From NCBI GenBank assembly GCA_905233555.1, contig CAJODF010000001.1, positions 1 through 64,000 of the forward strand: a stretch of DNA of 64,000 nt. Direction: 5' to 3'. A program made the translations under genes and the position numbers. Positions 15,487-27,858 of this stretch are shown here, one piece after another. Source of the DNA: an uncultured Prevotella sp. (lineage in GTDB: Bacteria > Bacteroidota > Bacteroidia > Bacteroidales > Bacteroidaceae). Numbering within the stretch: position 1 is the first letter of the stretch; each line of letters starts with the position of its first letter. Below the pieces are notes generated by a model, which was not told the origin of the DNA, searched no databases, and saw nothing but the letters and a program-made list of their open reading frames with translations.

Positions 15487-17941
15487 ATGAAGTTACAATT
15501 CAATCTTGAATACCAGACTACCTTTGGTGAAGAACTGGTATTGAGCGTTATCCACGAGGAAGGTAAATCCTCAGTAAAGTTAGAGCAGTATAAGATGTCC
15601 ACACTCGACGGTCTTCATTGGACTTGCGAACTGAGCAAGTCGGTGAAAGCATGCTCTTACATGGATTATTTTTATAGTGTGTATCGTGGTGATGAACAGA
15701 CACGCCATGAGTGGTCCGTCGTGCCTCATCGCTTGGAGTTCGCTGCCATCAGAGGCATCCGCTATACCGTCTATGACCACTGGATCGACATCCCCGAGGA
15801 CAGTTATATGTACTCTTCGGCCTTTACGGATTGTGTGTCGGCCCGTCATCGTAAGATGAGTGAACAGGAGGAGTATGGCAAGACCATCCGCATCAAGGTT
15901 CGTGCCCCGGAGTTGCGAGGTTATCAGCGTCTGACAATTGTCGGCGGTGGTGCTGCACTCGGTAACTGGGAGACCAAGCATGCACTCCCCATGTATGAGC
16001 ATGAGAGCAACGAATGGGTGGTCAGCCTCGATGCCGACAAGTTGCCACAGACGTTCGAGTTCAAGTTCGTGGCGATGTCCGAAGGCAAGGATACGGCTCC
16101 CGTCTGGGAGAATGGTGGAAACCGCACTATCTGCAGGCCGGAGATGGAAGTGGGTGAAGTGGTGGTCTATGAACTGTCGCAGGCTTTCTTCCCCGTCTAT
16201 CCCTGGAAGGGTGCCGGTACCGTTATACCCATCTTCTCTCTCCGTAGTGAGGGGAGTTTCGGTGTGGGTGACTTCGGTGACCTGAAGATGATGATCGACT
16301 GGTGCGACAAGACCAAGCAACGTGTGCTACAGGTGTTGCCCATCAACGATACCATCAACACCAAGACGTGGCAGGATAGTTATCCCTACAATGCCATCAG
16401 TATCTATGCCCTTCATCCGCAATATACGGACTTCCGTCAGTTGCCGCCACTGAAGGATGAACAGAAGAGGAAGGCATTTGAAGAGGTCCGTCAGGAACTG
16501 AATGCCTTGCCGCAGATTGACTATGAGAAGATGATCACGGCAAAGATGAACTATCTCAACGAACTGTTCACTCAGGAGTGGGCTACCGTCAGGAAACGTG
16601 CCTCCTATAAGCAGTTCTTCGAGCAGAACAAAGACTGGCTGGTGCCTTATGCCGCCTATTGTTTCTACCGTGATCAGTATGGCACTGCCGACTATACCCA
16701 ATGGCCCAAGGAGGCAACGGTACAGAATACCCAGAAGCCGAGTTTCAAGGGAAAGAAAACGTTGGAGTTCTGGTATTTCGTGCAGTATAACCTCGATGCC
16801 CAGATGCATGAGGCGCATGCCCATGCACGTGCACATCGCGTGATTCTGAAAGGTGACATCCCCATCGGTATCAGTCGTGAGGGCGTCGAGGCTTGGGTAG
16901 AACCGAAATACTTCAACCTCAATGGACAGGCTGGTGCACCGCCCGATCCTTTCTCTGCTGATGGTCAGAACTGGGGCTTCCCCACCTACAACTGGGATGA
17001 AATGCTCAAGGACGGCTGTTCGTGGTGGGTGCGTCGTTTCCGTAAGATGGCGCAGTACTTCGATGCCTATCGTATCGACCATGTACTCGGTTTCTTCCGT
17101 ATCTGGGAGATTCCCGTACCTTATAAGTCTGGACTGATGGGACAGTTCTCACCGGCCCTCGGCATGAGCCGTGAGGAGATTGAGGCCTACGGTGTGCAAT
17201 TTAACGACGGACTATTCCTCGTTGACCATAAGCGCAATGACCGCTGGCATCCACGTATCGCCGTACAGTATCAGGAGGCTTACGAACAACTTAGTGAGGA
17301 GCAGAAAACGAACTTCAACCGTCTTTACAATGACTACTTCTACCGTCGTAACAACCAGTTCTGGTACACCGAGGCGATGAAGAAACTGCCGCGTCTGATC
17401 CAGGCTACACGGATGCTTGTCTGTGCCGAAGACCTTGGTATGGTACCCGATTGTGTACCCTGGGTAATCAACGAACTGCGTATCCTCTCCTTAGAGATCC
17501 AGTCGATGCCGAAGGACCCGAACATCCGTTTTGGTAAACTGTCGCATAACCCGTATCGCAGTGTGGATACTATCTCCACACACGACATGCCTACACTGCG
17601 TCAGTGGTGGGACGAGGACGAGGAGCGCTCACAGAGTTATTACAATACGACCCTGCGTCGCGGTGGAGAGGCACCACGTCCGTTGCCGGGATGGCTGGCA
17701 AAGGATATCGTGAGCCGTCATCTCACATCGCCTTCCATGCTCTGTCTGCTGTCCTTCCAGGACTGGCTGAGTATCGACGAGAAACTGCGTCTGCCTGATG
17801 TGAACGGAGAGCGCATCAATATCCCCGCTAATCCCCGCCATTACTGGCGTTATCGCATGCATCTCACCATCGAGCAACTCTTGACTGCTGATGCTTTGAA
17901 CAATGAAATCAGCACCCTTATCGTCCAAAGCGGACGAAAAT

Positions 17942-17943
<2 letters not shown>
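15487..17943 (+). CDS. malQ: 4-alpha-glucanotransferase (GH77, amylomaltase) with two CBM20-like domains
   Basis: This is a protein of 818 residues without a signal peptide, hence cytoplasmic. Two N-terminal starch-binding domains occupy about residues 1-110 and 137-250; the second has RLTIVGGGAALGNWE and FEFKFV, typical of CBM20. The GH77 barrel follows. Its catalytic motifs are YRIDHVLGFFRIW (nucleophile Asp near 530), CAEDLGMVPD (acid/base Glu near 648) and STHDMPTLRQWW (Asp near 700). It transfers glucan segments between maltodextrins and releases glucose. The CBM20-GH77 layout and length are those of Bacteroidetes and plant DPE2-type enzymes. It leads the second transcription unit behind its own operator and promoter. 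Confidence 0.95.
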
Positions 17944-20290
<2,347 letters not shown>

Positions 20291-20291
20291 A

Positions 20292-23279
20292 ATGGAAAAG
20301 AGATTATTGACTAAGATATTGAGAGAGGTAAGGTGTTTTTTACCTTTTTACCTTCTTATTTTCTTACCTTTACCAGCCCTGGCAGATGAGTCAGTAGATC
20401 TAGATGCCCTTTATCAGCAAATAGATGATGCCATCAGTCAGTCACCCGCATACGTTGCTGGACGTGAGCGTCAGATTGCTGATTGGCGGAACCGCCTGAA
20501 TAAGGAGAAAGATGTGGAGAAGAAGGTACAGTTTGCCGAAGAACTCTTCCGACTCTATGAGCCTTATAGAAATGACTCGGCTCTCCATTATGCTGAGGTA
20601 TGCATCAGTCTTGCTGATTCGCTCCGTCGCCCTGATCTCGTTGGACGGTTTCGTTCGATGCTGGCTTATCAGTGCTCGAATGCTGATATGTACACGGAGT
20701 CAATAGAAGAACTCCGTGCCGTCAACAAGTCTGTTCTCGACAGTATAGGACTGGTCGATTATTACCATGCGTGGATGCATGTCTATGGGGAGATAGGATC
20801 CTATACCCAGCGCAATGACGTGCGACTCAAGTCTTTTAGTCAGCAGGATGCTTACCGCGATTCCGTCCTGACTGTGGCGGATGAGGACAGCGAGGAATGG
20901 ATCCATCTGAAAGTGGATATCCTCTGCGCCCGACAACTCTATCAGGACGCTTTGGAACTCAGCAGTAAATGGCTCCAGAAAGTGACTGATGGTACGCATG
21001 AGAGTGCATACGCTGCCTTCTACCGCTCTATGATCTATGACAGACTCAAGAACCACGATCAGACCTGCTATTGGATGGGCAAGTCGGCTCTTGATGATAT
21101 CAAGTGTGCGGTGATGAATCAGGCTTCGTTGCTCTTCCTGGCTGAACGTCTTGCTGAGGATGGTGACATCAGTCGTGCCTACCGTTATGCCGAGTTTGCC
21201 AAGGATTGTAACCTGACCTTCTGTCCTCGTTTGCGGGCCTATCAGGTTAATTCTGTCGTCAATGTGATTGAGAAGTACAATCAGGCGAGCCGGGCCCAAG
21301 TAAACAGAATCCTCATCATCGCTTCCATCGCGATAATCCTGCTCATGATAGCTTTGATATTCGCTTTCTTCCGATTAAAACGTTCCTTTTTTATCATGAT
21401 GGTGTCAATGACTGCAATCGTCGTTCAATCACAAGATTTCCGTTTCGACGAAGTGACCTATACCCCAGAGGCTACCACCTTCAAACTCTTTGCCCCTGAC
21501 AACGCAAAGAAGGTGACAGTCCGTATCTATAAGAAAGGTATGGACGGGAAGGCGGCTAAGACCGTCAAGATGACCCGTACTGCCCCCGAACAGTGGACGG
21601 CTACGGTGAAGGGTGACCTCATGGGACAGTTCTATACCTTCGACGTGGGCAAGGGCGAATGTCCGGGGGTGTTTGCCAAGGCTGTCGGTGTGAATGGCAA
21701 GCGAGGCGCTATCATCGATATGGCTAAAACGAACCCGACGGGGTGGGAGAGCGACAGCCGTCCTGTGATGAAGTCGCCCACCGACCTCGTGGTCTATGAG
21801 ATGCACCATCGCGACTTCTCCATTGCCCGCAAGGATGCGAAGTACCCGGGCAAATTCCTGGCCCTTACCGAACCTTGGGCCATCGATCATCTGAAGTCAT
21901 TAGGCGTGAATGCCATCCATATCCTGCCCAGTTACGATTACGGTTCTGTGGATGAAACGCGCCTCAGCGACAATAAATACAACTGGGGCTATGACCCTGT
22001 GAACTATAATGTGCCGGAGGGTGGTTATTCCACCGATCCCTATCAGCCGGAAGTGCGCATCCGTGAGTTCAAGCAGATGGTGCAGACGCTCCACAAGGCG
22101 GGTATCCGTGTGATTCTCGATGTGGTCTATAACCATACTTACGACATCGAGCACTCCAACTTCCAGCGCACCTATCCCGATTATTATTATAGGAAGAATG
22201 CCGACGGCACTTACTCCAATGGCTCTGGCTGTGGTAATGAGACCGCGAGCGAAAAACCGATGATGCGACAGTTCATGATCGAGAGCGTAAAGTACTGGAT
22301 CAACGAATACCATATTGACGGTCTCCGCTTCGATCTGATGGGCTGCCATGATATCGAGACAATGAACCTGATCCGTCAGGCGGTCGATGAGATTGATCCT
22401 TCTATCTTCATCTATGGTGAGGGATGGAGTGCCGGCTCGTGTGCCTATCCGCAGGAACAACTCGGCATGAAGGCCAATATCCCGCAGATGCCTCGTATTG
22501 CTGCTTTCAGCGACGAGATCCGTGATGCCCTCCGAGGCCCCTTCGACGATGACACAAAGGCTGGTTGGCTCGGTGGTAAACCAGAGAAAGAGAGTCTGAA
22601 GTTCGGTATTGTCGGTGCCATTGCCCACCCGCAGGTGGATATGACGAAGGTGAATTACGCCAAGGCACCTTGGGCCACCGAACCTACTCAGATGATGTCC
22701 TATGTGTCCTGCCATGACGATATGTGTCTGGTGGATCGTCTCCAAGCCAGCATTCCCGGCATCAGTACAGCAGAACTTATCCGTCTCGACCTGTTGGCAC
22801 AGACGGCTGTCTTTACCTCACAGGGTGTACCCTTCATGCTCAGTGGTGAAGAACTGCTCCGTACCAAACTGGGTGTGCATAACAGTTTTGAGTCGCCTGA
22901 CAGTATCAACCACCTCGACTGGTCCAACAAACAGAAATATCCGCAGGTGTTCGACTACTACAAGAACCTGATTGCCCTCCGCCAGCATCATCCGGCCTTC
23001 CGACTCGGCAATGCCGACTTGGTCAGGAAGCATCTGGAATTTCTGGATACGTCGGATAAGATCGTGGCCTTCCGCCTGAAGAATTATGCGGGACGGGACG
23101 ATTGGCGGAACATCATCGTCATCCTCAATGCCAATAAGGCCGATACGGAGGTAGCTATCCCCAAGGGTACCTACACCATTGTCTGTTGTGACGGGGTCAT
23201 CAACGAAAACGGCCTCGGCACCCTTCAGGGCGACAGGGTCGTGGTCGATGCTCAGTCTGCGCTCATCCTACACGACTAA
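20292..23279 (+). CDS. Fusion: SusR/DUF6377-like sensor half joined to GH13 type I pullulanase
   Basis: This is a protein of 995 residues with two unrelated parts. Residues 1-363: a signal peptide (LPFYLLIFLPLPALADE), a helical repeat region opening with DLDALYQQIDDAISQSPAY and GRERQIADWRNRL, as in SusR-like and DUF6377 sensors, then a membrane helix at about 340-360. The DNA-binding half of such sensors is missing. Residues 364-995: what looks like a second signal peptide (KRSFFIMMVSMTAIVVQSQ), a CBM48-like domain, and a pullulanase barrel with YNWGYDP, DVVYNHTY, GLRFDLMG (nucleophile), IYGEGW and VSCHDD. The join lies where a pullulanase ATG would be expected. An internal ATG at 21396 could still give a free pullulanase. 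It should cut alpha-1,6 branches in the periplasm or at the membrane. Confidence 0.88.
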   Translation: MEKRLLTKILREVRCFLPFYLLIFLPLPALADESVDLDALYQQIDDAISQSPAYVAGRERQIADWRNRLNKEKDVEKKVQFAEELFRLYEPYRNDSALHYAEVCISLADSLRRPDLVGRFRSMLAYQCSNADMYTESIEELRAVNKSVLDSIGLVDYYHAWMHVYGEIGSYTQRNDVRLKSFSQQDAYRDSVLTVADEDSEEWIHLKVDILCARQLYQDALELSSKWLQKVTDGTHESAYAAFYRSMIYDRLKNHDQTCYWMGKSALDDIKCAVMNQASLLFLAERLAEDGDISRAYRYAEFAKDCNLTFCPRLRAYQVNSVVNVIEKYNQASRAQVNRILIIASIAIILLMIALIFAFFRLKRSFFIMMVSMTAIVVQSQDFRFDEVTYTPEATTFKLFAPDNAKKVTVRIYKKGMDGKAAKTVKMTRTAPEQWTATVKGDLMGQFYTFDVGKGECPGVFAKAVGVNGKRGAIIDMAKTNPTGWESDSRPVMKSPTDLVVYEMHHRDFSIARKDAKYPGKFLALTEPWAIDHLKSLGVNAIHILPSYDYGSVDETRLSDNKYNWGYDPVNYNVPEGGYSTDPYQPEVRIREFKQMVQTLHKAGIRVILDVVYNHTYDIEHSNFQRTYPDYYYRKNADGTYSNGSGCGNETASEKPMMRQFMIESVKYWINEYHIDGLRFDLMGCHDIETMNLIRQAVDEIDPSIFIYGEGWSAGSCAYPQEQLGMKANIPQMPRIAAFSDEIRDALRGPFDDDTKAGWLGGKPEKESLKFGIVGAIAHPQVDMTKVNYAKAPWATEPTQMMSYVSCHDDMCLVDRLQASIPGISTAELIRLDLLAQTAVFTSQGVPFMLSGEELLRTKLGVHNSFESPDSINHLDWSNKQKYPQVFDYYKNLIALRQHHPAFRLGNADLVRKHLEFLDTSDKIVAFRLKNYAGRDDWRNIIVILNANKADTEVAIPKGTYTIVCCDGVINENGLGTLQGDRVVVDAQSALILHD

Positions 23280-23290
23280 TAGCAAAAAAA

Positions 23291-25738
23291 ATGAGACTGA
23301 AAGTATTTCTCGCAACACTTGTGGGCTGTCTGATCTCAATGACATCCCCAGCAGAAAACGTCCGTGAGACGGTCTGCCTCGATAAGGGGTGGAAGTTTGC
23401 CATGGGCCATGCCACCGATCCGCAAAAGGATTTCGGTTGTGGCACAGAGTACTTCAACTACCTGACGAAGGCCAACTCCATCCACAACGAAGGGCCGTAC
23501 GCTGCAAAATTCGACGACTCTGCATGGCAGGAGATACAGATACCGCACGACTGGGTGACAACCCTGCCATACGCCCCTGGGGCCAGTCATTCCCACGGCT
23601 ATAAGACCGTAGGGTGGAAATATCCTGAAACGAGTGTAGGTTGGTATCGGAAGGTATTTAGGATCGATGCAGCAGACTTCGGTAAACACCTGATGCTGCG
23701 CTTCGATGGCATCTTCCGTAACGCCACGGTATGGTTCAATGGTTTCTATATGGGTACGGAGCCCAGCGGCTATGTGACCCAACTCTACGATATCACACCT
23801 TATATTAAATATGGAGAGGACAACCTGATCTGTGTGCGGGCGGATGCCTCGCTCGAAGAAGGGTGGTTCTACGAGGGAGCGGGCATCTACCGCGATGTGT
23901 GGTTGGAGAAGTCGGCGGAGGTGAGTGTAGCCCCCTTCGGCACATTTGTCTATGCGGACATGCAGGCACCATATTCACAAGCGAAACTGACGATAGAGAC
24001 CGAGGTGACCAACAGCAGTTTGAAAGCGCAACAGTGTGAGGTGACGCAACGCCTGCTCAATGCTGAAGGAAACGAAATCGGAAAGAGTGAGCCATCGACG
24101 CTGACGCTGAAATCCAAGCAGACACTGACGATCCGACAGGGCATCGTCGTCAATCAGCCACATCTGTGGCGTACCACCGACCCCTATCTGTATCAGATAG
24201 AGACCATTGTCCGACAAAAGGGTGAGGTGACGGATATCTACAAGACCACCACGGGCATCCGCGATATCGCCTTCGATGCCGAACGGGGTTTTCTCCTGAA
24301 TGGCAAGCCCCTGAAACTGAAAGGCGTGAACATGCACCAAGACCATGCCGGAGTGGGTACTGCCATCCCTGATGCTTTGCAGGCGTGGCGCATCAGACAA
24401 CTGAAGGCTTTTGGTTGTAATGCCTACCGTGCCTCACACAACCCGATGACCCCGGCGCTGCTTGATATCTGCGACCGGGAGGGTATCCTCGTCATCGACG
24501 AGAACCGACTGATGGGCATCAACGAGGAACACCTGCGCCTCTTGGAACGGATGATCAAACGTGACCGCAACCACCCCAGCATTATCCTGTGGAGTGATGG
24601 CAATGAGGAATGGGGCCTGGAAAACACCATCCAAGGGACCTGTGTGGCGGAAGCGATGCGGGAATATACCCGCCTTTTCGACCCCACCCGTCCCAGTACG
24701 GTGGCCAATGCCGGCGGTGTGGAACTCATCAAAGGACTCGATGTGGTAGGCTTCAACTATATTGTGCAGAACGATGTGGATAACCGTAAGAAGGCCAACT
24801 CCACCTGGAAGATTGTGGGAACGGAGGAGACTACTGGTTGCGGGACCCGAGGTTGGTACTTCAATAAGCCCGAATTTCCCGGACGTATGGTTTCCATGAA
24901 TCGTGATAGCACGCACCATCACGTTGAAAACGTCATCGAACGGGGTTGGCAGTTCTATGCCGACCGCCCTTGGGCTGCAGGACTCTTCTACTGGACCGGC
25001 TTTGATTATCGTGGTGAACCCAATCCGCTCAGTTATCCTGCCCACGACTCCGAGTTCGGCATCCTCGACTACTGCGGTTTCCCGAAGGACGAGGCGTACT
25101 ATCTGAAGGCTTGGTGGACTGAGGAGCCCGCCCTCCACATCTTCCCCCACTGGAACCTGCAGGGACACGAGGGAGAGGAGATAGAACTCTGGGCCTATAG
25201 TAACTGCGACGAGGTAGAACTGACGGTAAACGGGAAGAAATTAGGCCGACAGAAGATGCCTCGTAACGGACACCTGAGATGGAAGACCACTTATCAGCCC
25301 GGGAAGGTGGTGGCAGTGGGCTACAAGAACGGTAAACGCATCCTCACCCAAACCATCGAGACCACAAAACCTGCTACCAAGACGGTTCTCAAGGCAGACC
25401 GACAGGTGCTCACTGCCGACGGACGCGACGTTGCAGTGGTGACCATCGAGGTACAGGACGAAAAAGGCCGCATCGTTCCAGACGCGTGTCCTTTGTTAAC
25501 CATCCAGTTGGATGGGGATGCTCATATCCTCGGTGCAGCCAACGGTGACCCCATGTACCTGGGCGAGGATCATCCCAAGGACCTCCACTGCAAGTCCTTC
25601 AGCATCCCCGCCTTCAATGGTCTCGCACAAGTCCTAATACAGAGCGCAGAGGAACCTGCGACAGTGACAGTGCGTTGTCTGGGCAATGGTCTCAAGACTT
25701 CAACCCTTCAGTTAGCAACGAAGAAGACAAATGAATAA
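23291..25738 (+). CDS. Secreted GH2-family glycosidase (beta-galactosidase-like)
   Basis: This is a protein of 815 residues with a signal peptide (MRLKVFLATLVGCLISMTSPA). GH2 order: a jelly-roll sugar-binding domain (RKVFRIDAADFGKHLMLRF, VWFNGFYMGTEPSGY, GAGIYRDVWLE), an Ig-like domain, a barrel (GVNMHQDHAGVGTAIPDA, SHNPMTPALLDICDREGI, with Asn-Glu of DGNEEWG as acid/base), then a DUF4982-like domain (ELWAYSNCDEVELTVNGKKLG). The probable nucleophile is a Glu in GTEETTGCG. It lies in the middle of the alpha-glucan operon, overlaps the neopullulanase gene by eight bases, and is 11 bases after the pullulanase. The substrate is unknown. It would be a beta-linked or unusual sugar rather than starch itself. 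Confidence 0.87.
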   Translation: MRLKVFLATLVGCLISMTSPAENVRETVCLDKGWKFAMGHATDPQKDFGCGTEYFNYLTKANSIHNEGPYAAKFDDSAWQEIQIPHDWVTTLPYAPGASHSHGYKTVGWKYPETSVGWYRKVFRIDAADFGKHLMLRFDGIFRNATVWFNGFYMGTEPSGYVTQLYDITPYIKYGEDNLICVRADASLEEGWFYEGAGIYRDVWLEKSAEVSVAPFGTFVYADMQAPYSQAKLTIETEVTNSSLKAQQCEVTQRLLNAEGNEIGKSEPSTLTLKSKQTLTIRQGIVVNQPHLWRTTDPYLYQIETIVRQKGEVTDIYKTTTGIRDIAFDAERGFLLNGKPLKLKGVNMHQDHAGVGTAIPDALQAWRIRQLKAFGCNAYRASHNPMTPALLDICDREGILVIDENRLMGINEEHLRLLERMIKRDRNHPSIILWSDGNEEWGLENTIQGTCVAEAMREYTRLFDPTRPSTVANAGGVELIKGLDVVGFNYIVQNDVDNRKKANSTWKIVGTEETTGCGTRGWYFNKPEFPGRMVSMNRDSTHHHVENVIERGWQFYADRPWAAGLFYWTGFDYRGEPNPLSYPAHDSEFGILDYCGFPKDEAYYLKAWWTEEPALHIFPHWNLQGHEGEEIELWAYSNCDEVELTVNGKKLGRQKMPRNGHLRWKTTYQPGKVVAVGYKNGKRILTQTIETTKPATKTVLKADRQVLTADGRDVAVVTIEVQDEKGRIVPDACPLLTIQLDGDAHILGAANGDPMYLGEDHPKDLHCKSFSIPAFNGLAQVLIQSAEEPATVTVRCLGNGLKTSTLQLATKKTNE

Positions 25739-27698
25739 CAATATGAGGACTTTATTATTAGTAACCGCCATGCTGATGGCAAATGTGTTGACAATGAGTG
25801 CGGCAAAGAAACAAGTGATTGACCGGATAGAGCCTACCGACTGGTACGTGGGACTGAAAAACCCCTCCGTACAGTTGATGGTCTATGGTCAGGGCATCCG
25901 TGATGTGGCCGAGGTGACCACCGACTATCCCGGTGTCCGCATCGATAGTCTGGTGCGCCTCGACTCGCCCAACTATCTCCTTATCTATATGAACGTGCGT
26001 GATGCCCAGCCCGGTACCATGACCCTCACTTTTAAAGGTGGAAAAGTGAAAAGTGGAAAAGGTGAAAAAGTCCCTTTCACTCTCAAACCCCGTGAGATGA
26101 GTGGCGACAAGCGGATGGGCTTTACCAATGCTGATGTGCTCTATATGCTTATGCCCGACCGCTTTGCACAGGGAGCCAATCACAACCCGCAGGTTGCAGG
26201 AATGCGTGCCTACAAGGAAGACCGTACCCAACCCTCCCTCCGCCATGGTGGTGACCTCAACGGTATCCGTGAACACCTCGATTACTTCAAGGAACTGGGT
26301 GTGACGGCCCTCTGGCTGACGCCCGTCCTCGAGAACGACTCTCCGGACCAGGACAACGGTTTTTCCACGTATCATGGCTACGCCACCACCAACTACTACC
26401 GTGTCGATCCCCGTTTCGGTACCAACGAGGATTATAAGAACCTCTGCGACGAAGCCCATGCCAAGGGACTGAAAGTGGTGATGGACATGATCTTCAACCA
26501 TAGCGGCTTTGAGCATCCCTGGACCCACGACATGCCCTCCAAGGACTGGCTGAATGTGCCTGAATGGCTTAATGAGAATAATTCGGGGCGCGATCCTGTC
26601 ACAGGCTTTACGGCCAATGCCGACGGCTCTGAACCGGCCAAATCTGCCTATCTGCAGACCTCCTACAAACTCACGCCCGTCCTCGATCCCTATGCCTCGA
26701 AGGTGGATCTCAAAGAAACGACGGAGGGCTGGTTCGTACCCTCCATGCCTGATCTCAACCAGCGTAATCCCCACCTGATGCGCTACCTCATCCAGAACAG
26801 CATCTGGTGGATTGAGACTGTTGGCATCGACGGCATCCGCATGGACACCTATCCCTACGCCTACGCCGAGGCGATGGCCCAGTGGATGAAGGAACTCGAC
26901 GAGGAATACCCCAATTTCAATACCGTCGGTGAGACCTGGGTCACAGAACCCGCCTATACCGCCGCCTGGCAGAAAGACTCGAAACTGTCCGACCACAATT
27001 CTTACCTCAAGACCGTCATGGACTTCTCCTTCTTCGATAAACTGAATCAGGCCAAGAACGAGGAGACCGATGCCTGGTGGAACGGCTTGAATCGTCTTTA
27101 CAATTCCTTCGTCTATGACTATCTCTACCCGAACCCGTCGGGTGTGATGGCCTTCATCGAGAACCATGATACGGACCGTTTCTTGGGCAACGGCAAGGAC
27201 ACCCTCGCCCTGAAACAAGCCCTCGCTTTGTTATTAATTGTTAATCGTACACCACAACTCTATTACGGCACAGAAGTGCTTATGAACGGCACAAAAGAGG
27301 TAACTGATGGAAATGTCAGAAAAGATTACCCAGGCGGTTTCCCCGGCGACACCCATAACTGCTTCACCAAGGAGGGTCGCACCCAAGCCGAGCAGAGCAT
27401 GTTCTCCTGGCTCTCCCGCCTGCTCCACTGGCGTCAGGGTAACGAAGTCGTCATCAAGGGTAAGCAGATTCAGTTCATTCCCTACGACGGTATCTACGTC
27501 GTAGCCCGTCAATACAAAGGCAAGACGGCCCTTGCAGTCCTCAATGGTACCAGCAAGCCGGCGACCCTCGATGTAGCCCGCTACGCCGAAGTCATCGGTT
27601 CTGCCAAGCGTGTCAAGGACATCCTGACCAACCGCTATTACGACCTCTCCAAGAACTTCGAACTCAAACCCAGACAGTCATTGATTCTGGAGTATTAA
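25731..27698 (+). CDS. susA: GH13 neopullulanase / cyclomaltodextrinase (SusA-type)
   Basis: This is a protein of 655 residues. The N-terminal signal peptide is MRTLLLVTAMLMANVLTMSA, with the first four residues possibly not used. An Ig-like domain (residues 25-115) precedes the barrel. Motifs: DMIFNHSG (region I), GIRMDTYPYAY (region II, nucleophile), VGETWVTE (region III) and IENHDTDR (region IV). The start of the barrel, YMLMPDRFAQG, is typical of SusA-like enzymes. It breaks down maltodextrins, cyclodextrins or pullulan in the periplasm and is slightly longer than Bacteroides SusA. A GTGAAAAG-type repeat inside the Ig domain (26035-26072) encodes KGGKVKSGKGEKV, which looks like a tolerated insertion. 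It is the last gene before a terminator. Confidence 0.92.
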   Translation: MNNNMRTLLLVTAMLMANVLTMSAAKKQVIDRIEPTDWYVGLKNPSVQLMVYGQGIRDVAEVTTDYPGVRIDSLVRLDSPNYLLIYMNVRDAQPGTMTLTFKGGKVKSGKGEKVPFTLKPREMSGDKRMGFTNADVLYMLMPDRFAQGANHNPQVAGMRAYKEDRTQPSLRHGGDLNGIREHLDYFKELGVTALWLTPVLENDSPDQDNGFSTYHGYATTNYYRVDPRFGTNEDYKNLCDEAHAKGLKVVMDMIFNHSGFEHPWTHDMPSKDWLNVPEWLNENNSGRDPVTGFTANADGSEPAKSAYLQTSYKLTPVLDPYASKVDLKETTEGWFVPSMPDLNQRNPHLMRYLIQNSIWWIETVGIDGIRMDTYPYAYAEAMAQWMKELDEEYPNFNTVGETWVTEPAYTAAWQKDSKLSDHNSYLKTVMDFSFFDKLNQAKNEETDAWWNGLNRLYNSFVYDYLYPNPSGVMAFIENHDTDRFLGNGKDTLALKQALALLLIVNRTPQLYYGTEVLMNGTKEVTDGNVRKDYPGGFPGDTHNCFTKEGRTQAEQSMFSWLSRLLHWRQGNEVVIKGKQIQFIPYDGIYVVARQYKGKTALAVLNGTSKPATLDVARYAEVIGSAKRVKDILTNRYYDLSKNFELKPRQSLILEY

Positions 27699-27734
27699 AC
27701 AAGATAATGTAAAGTAATTTGGCGAGTTTTTATA

Positions 27735-27758
27735 GGGGGGGGGTAAAAGCCCCCCTTT
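27735..27758 (+). terminator. Terminator after the neopullulanase gene
   Basis: A run of nine G (27735-27743) and a run of six C (27750-27755) pair across a short TAAAAG loop, followed by TTT. It lies 36 bases after the neopullulanase stop and ends the starch locus. Confidence 0.6.
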
Positions 27759-27831
27759 GTTAATTCGGTTAAATGATGTTAATAAATAGGGCTTTGTCGA
27801 TAAAAAATGCCGTTATATCCCAAAAAAGTCG

Positions 27832-27839
27832 TATATTTG
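27832..27839 (+). promoter_or_regulatory. Putative -7 element of the pilus locus
   Basis: TATATTTG fits TAnnTTTG and lies 19 bases before the first gene of the pilus cluster. No TTTG is found at the right distance for a -33 element, so the promoter is only partly supported. Confidence 0.5.
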
Positions 27840-27858
27840 CATCAGCCATAAAGAAAAA

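Noticed and set aside
25758-27218. A 486-residue - strand frame opposite the neopullulanase gene
   Set aside because: It is a His/Gly/Val-rich mirror frame of a clear GH13 gene and has no recognisable domain.
27781-27858. Invertible promoter before the pilus locus
   Set aside because: I looked for inverted repeats flanking the promoter and found none, and there is no recombinase gene in the window.
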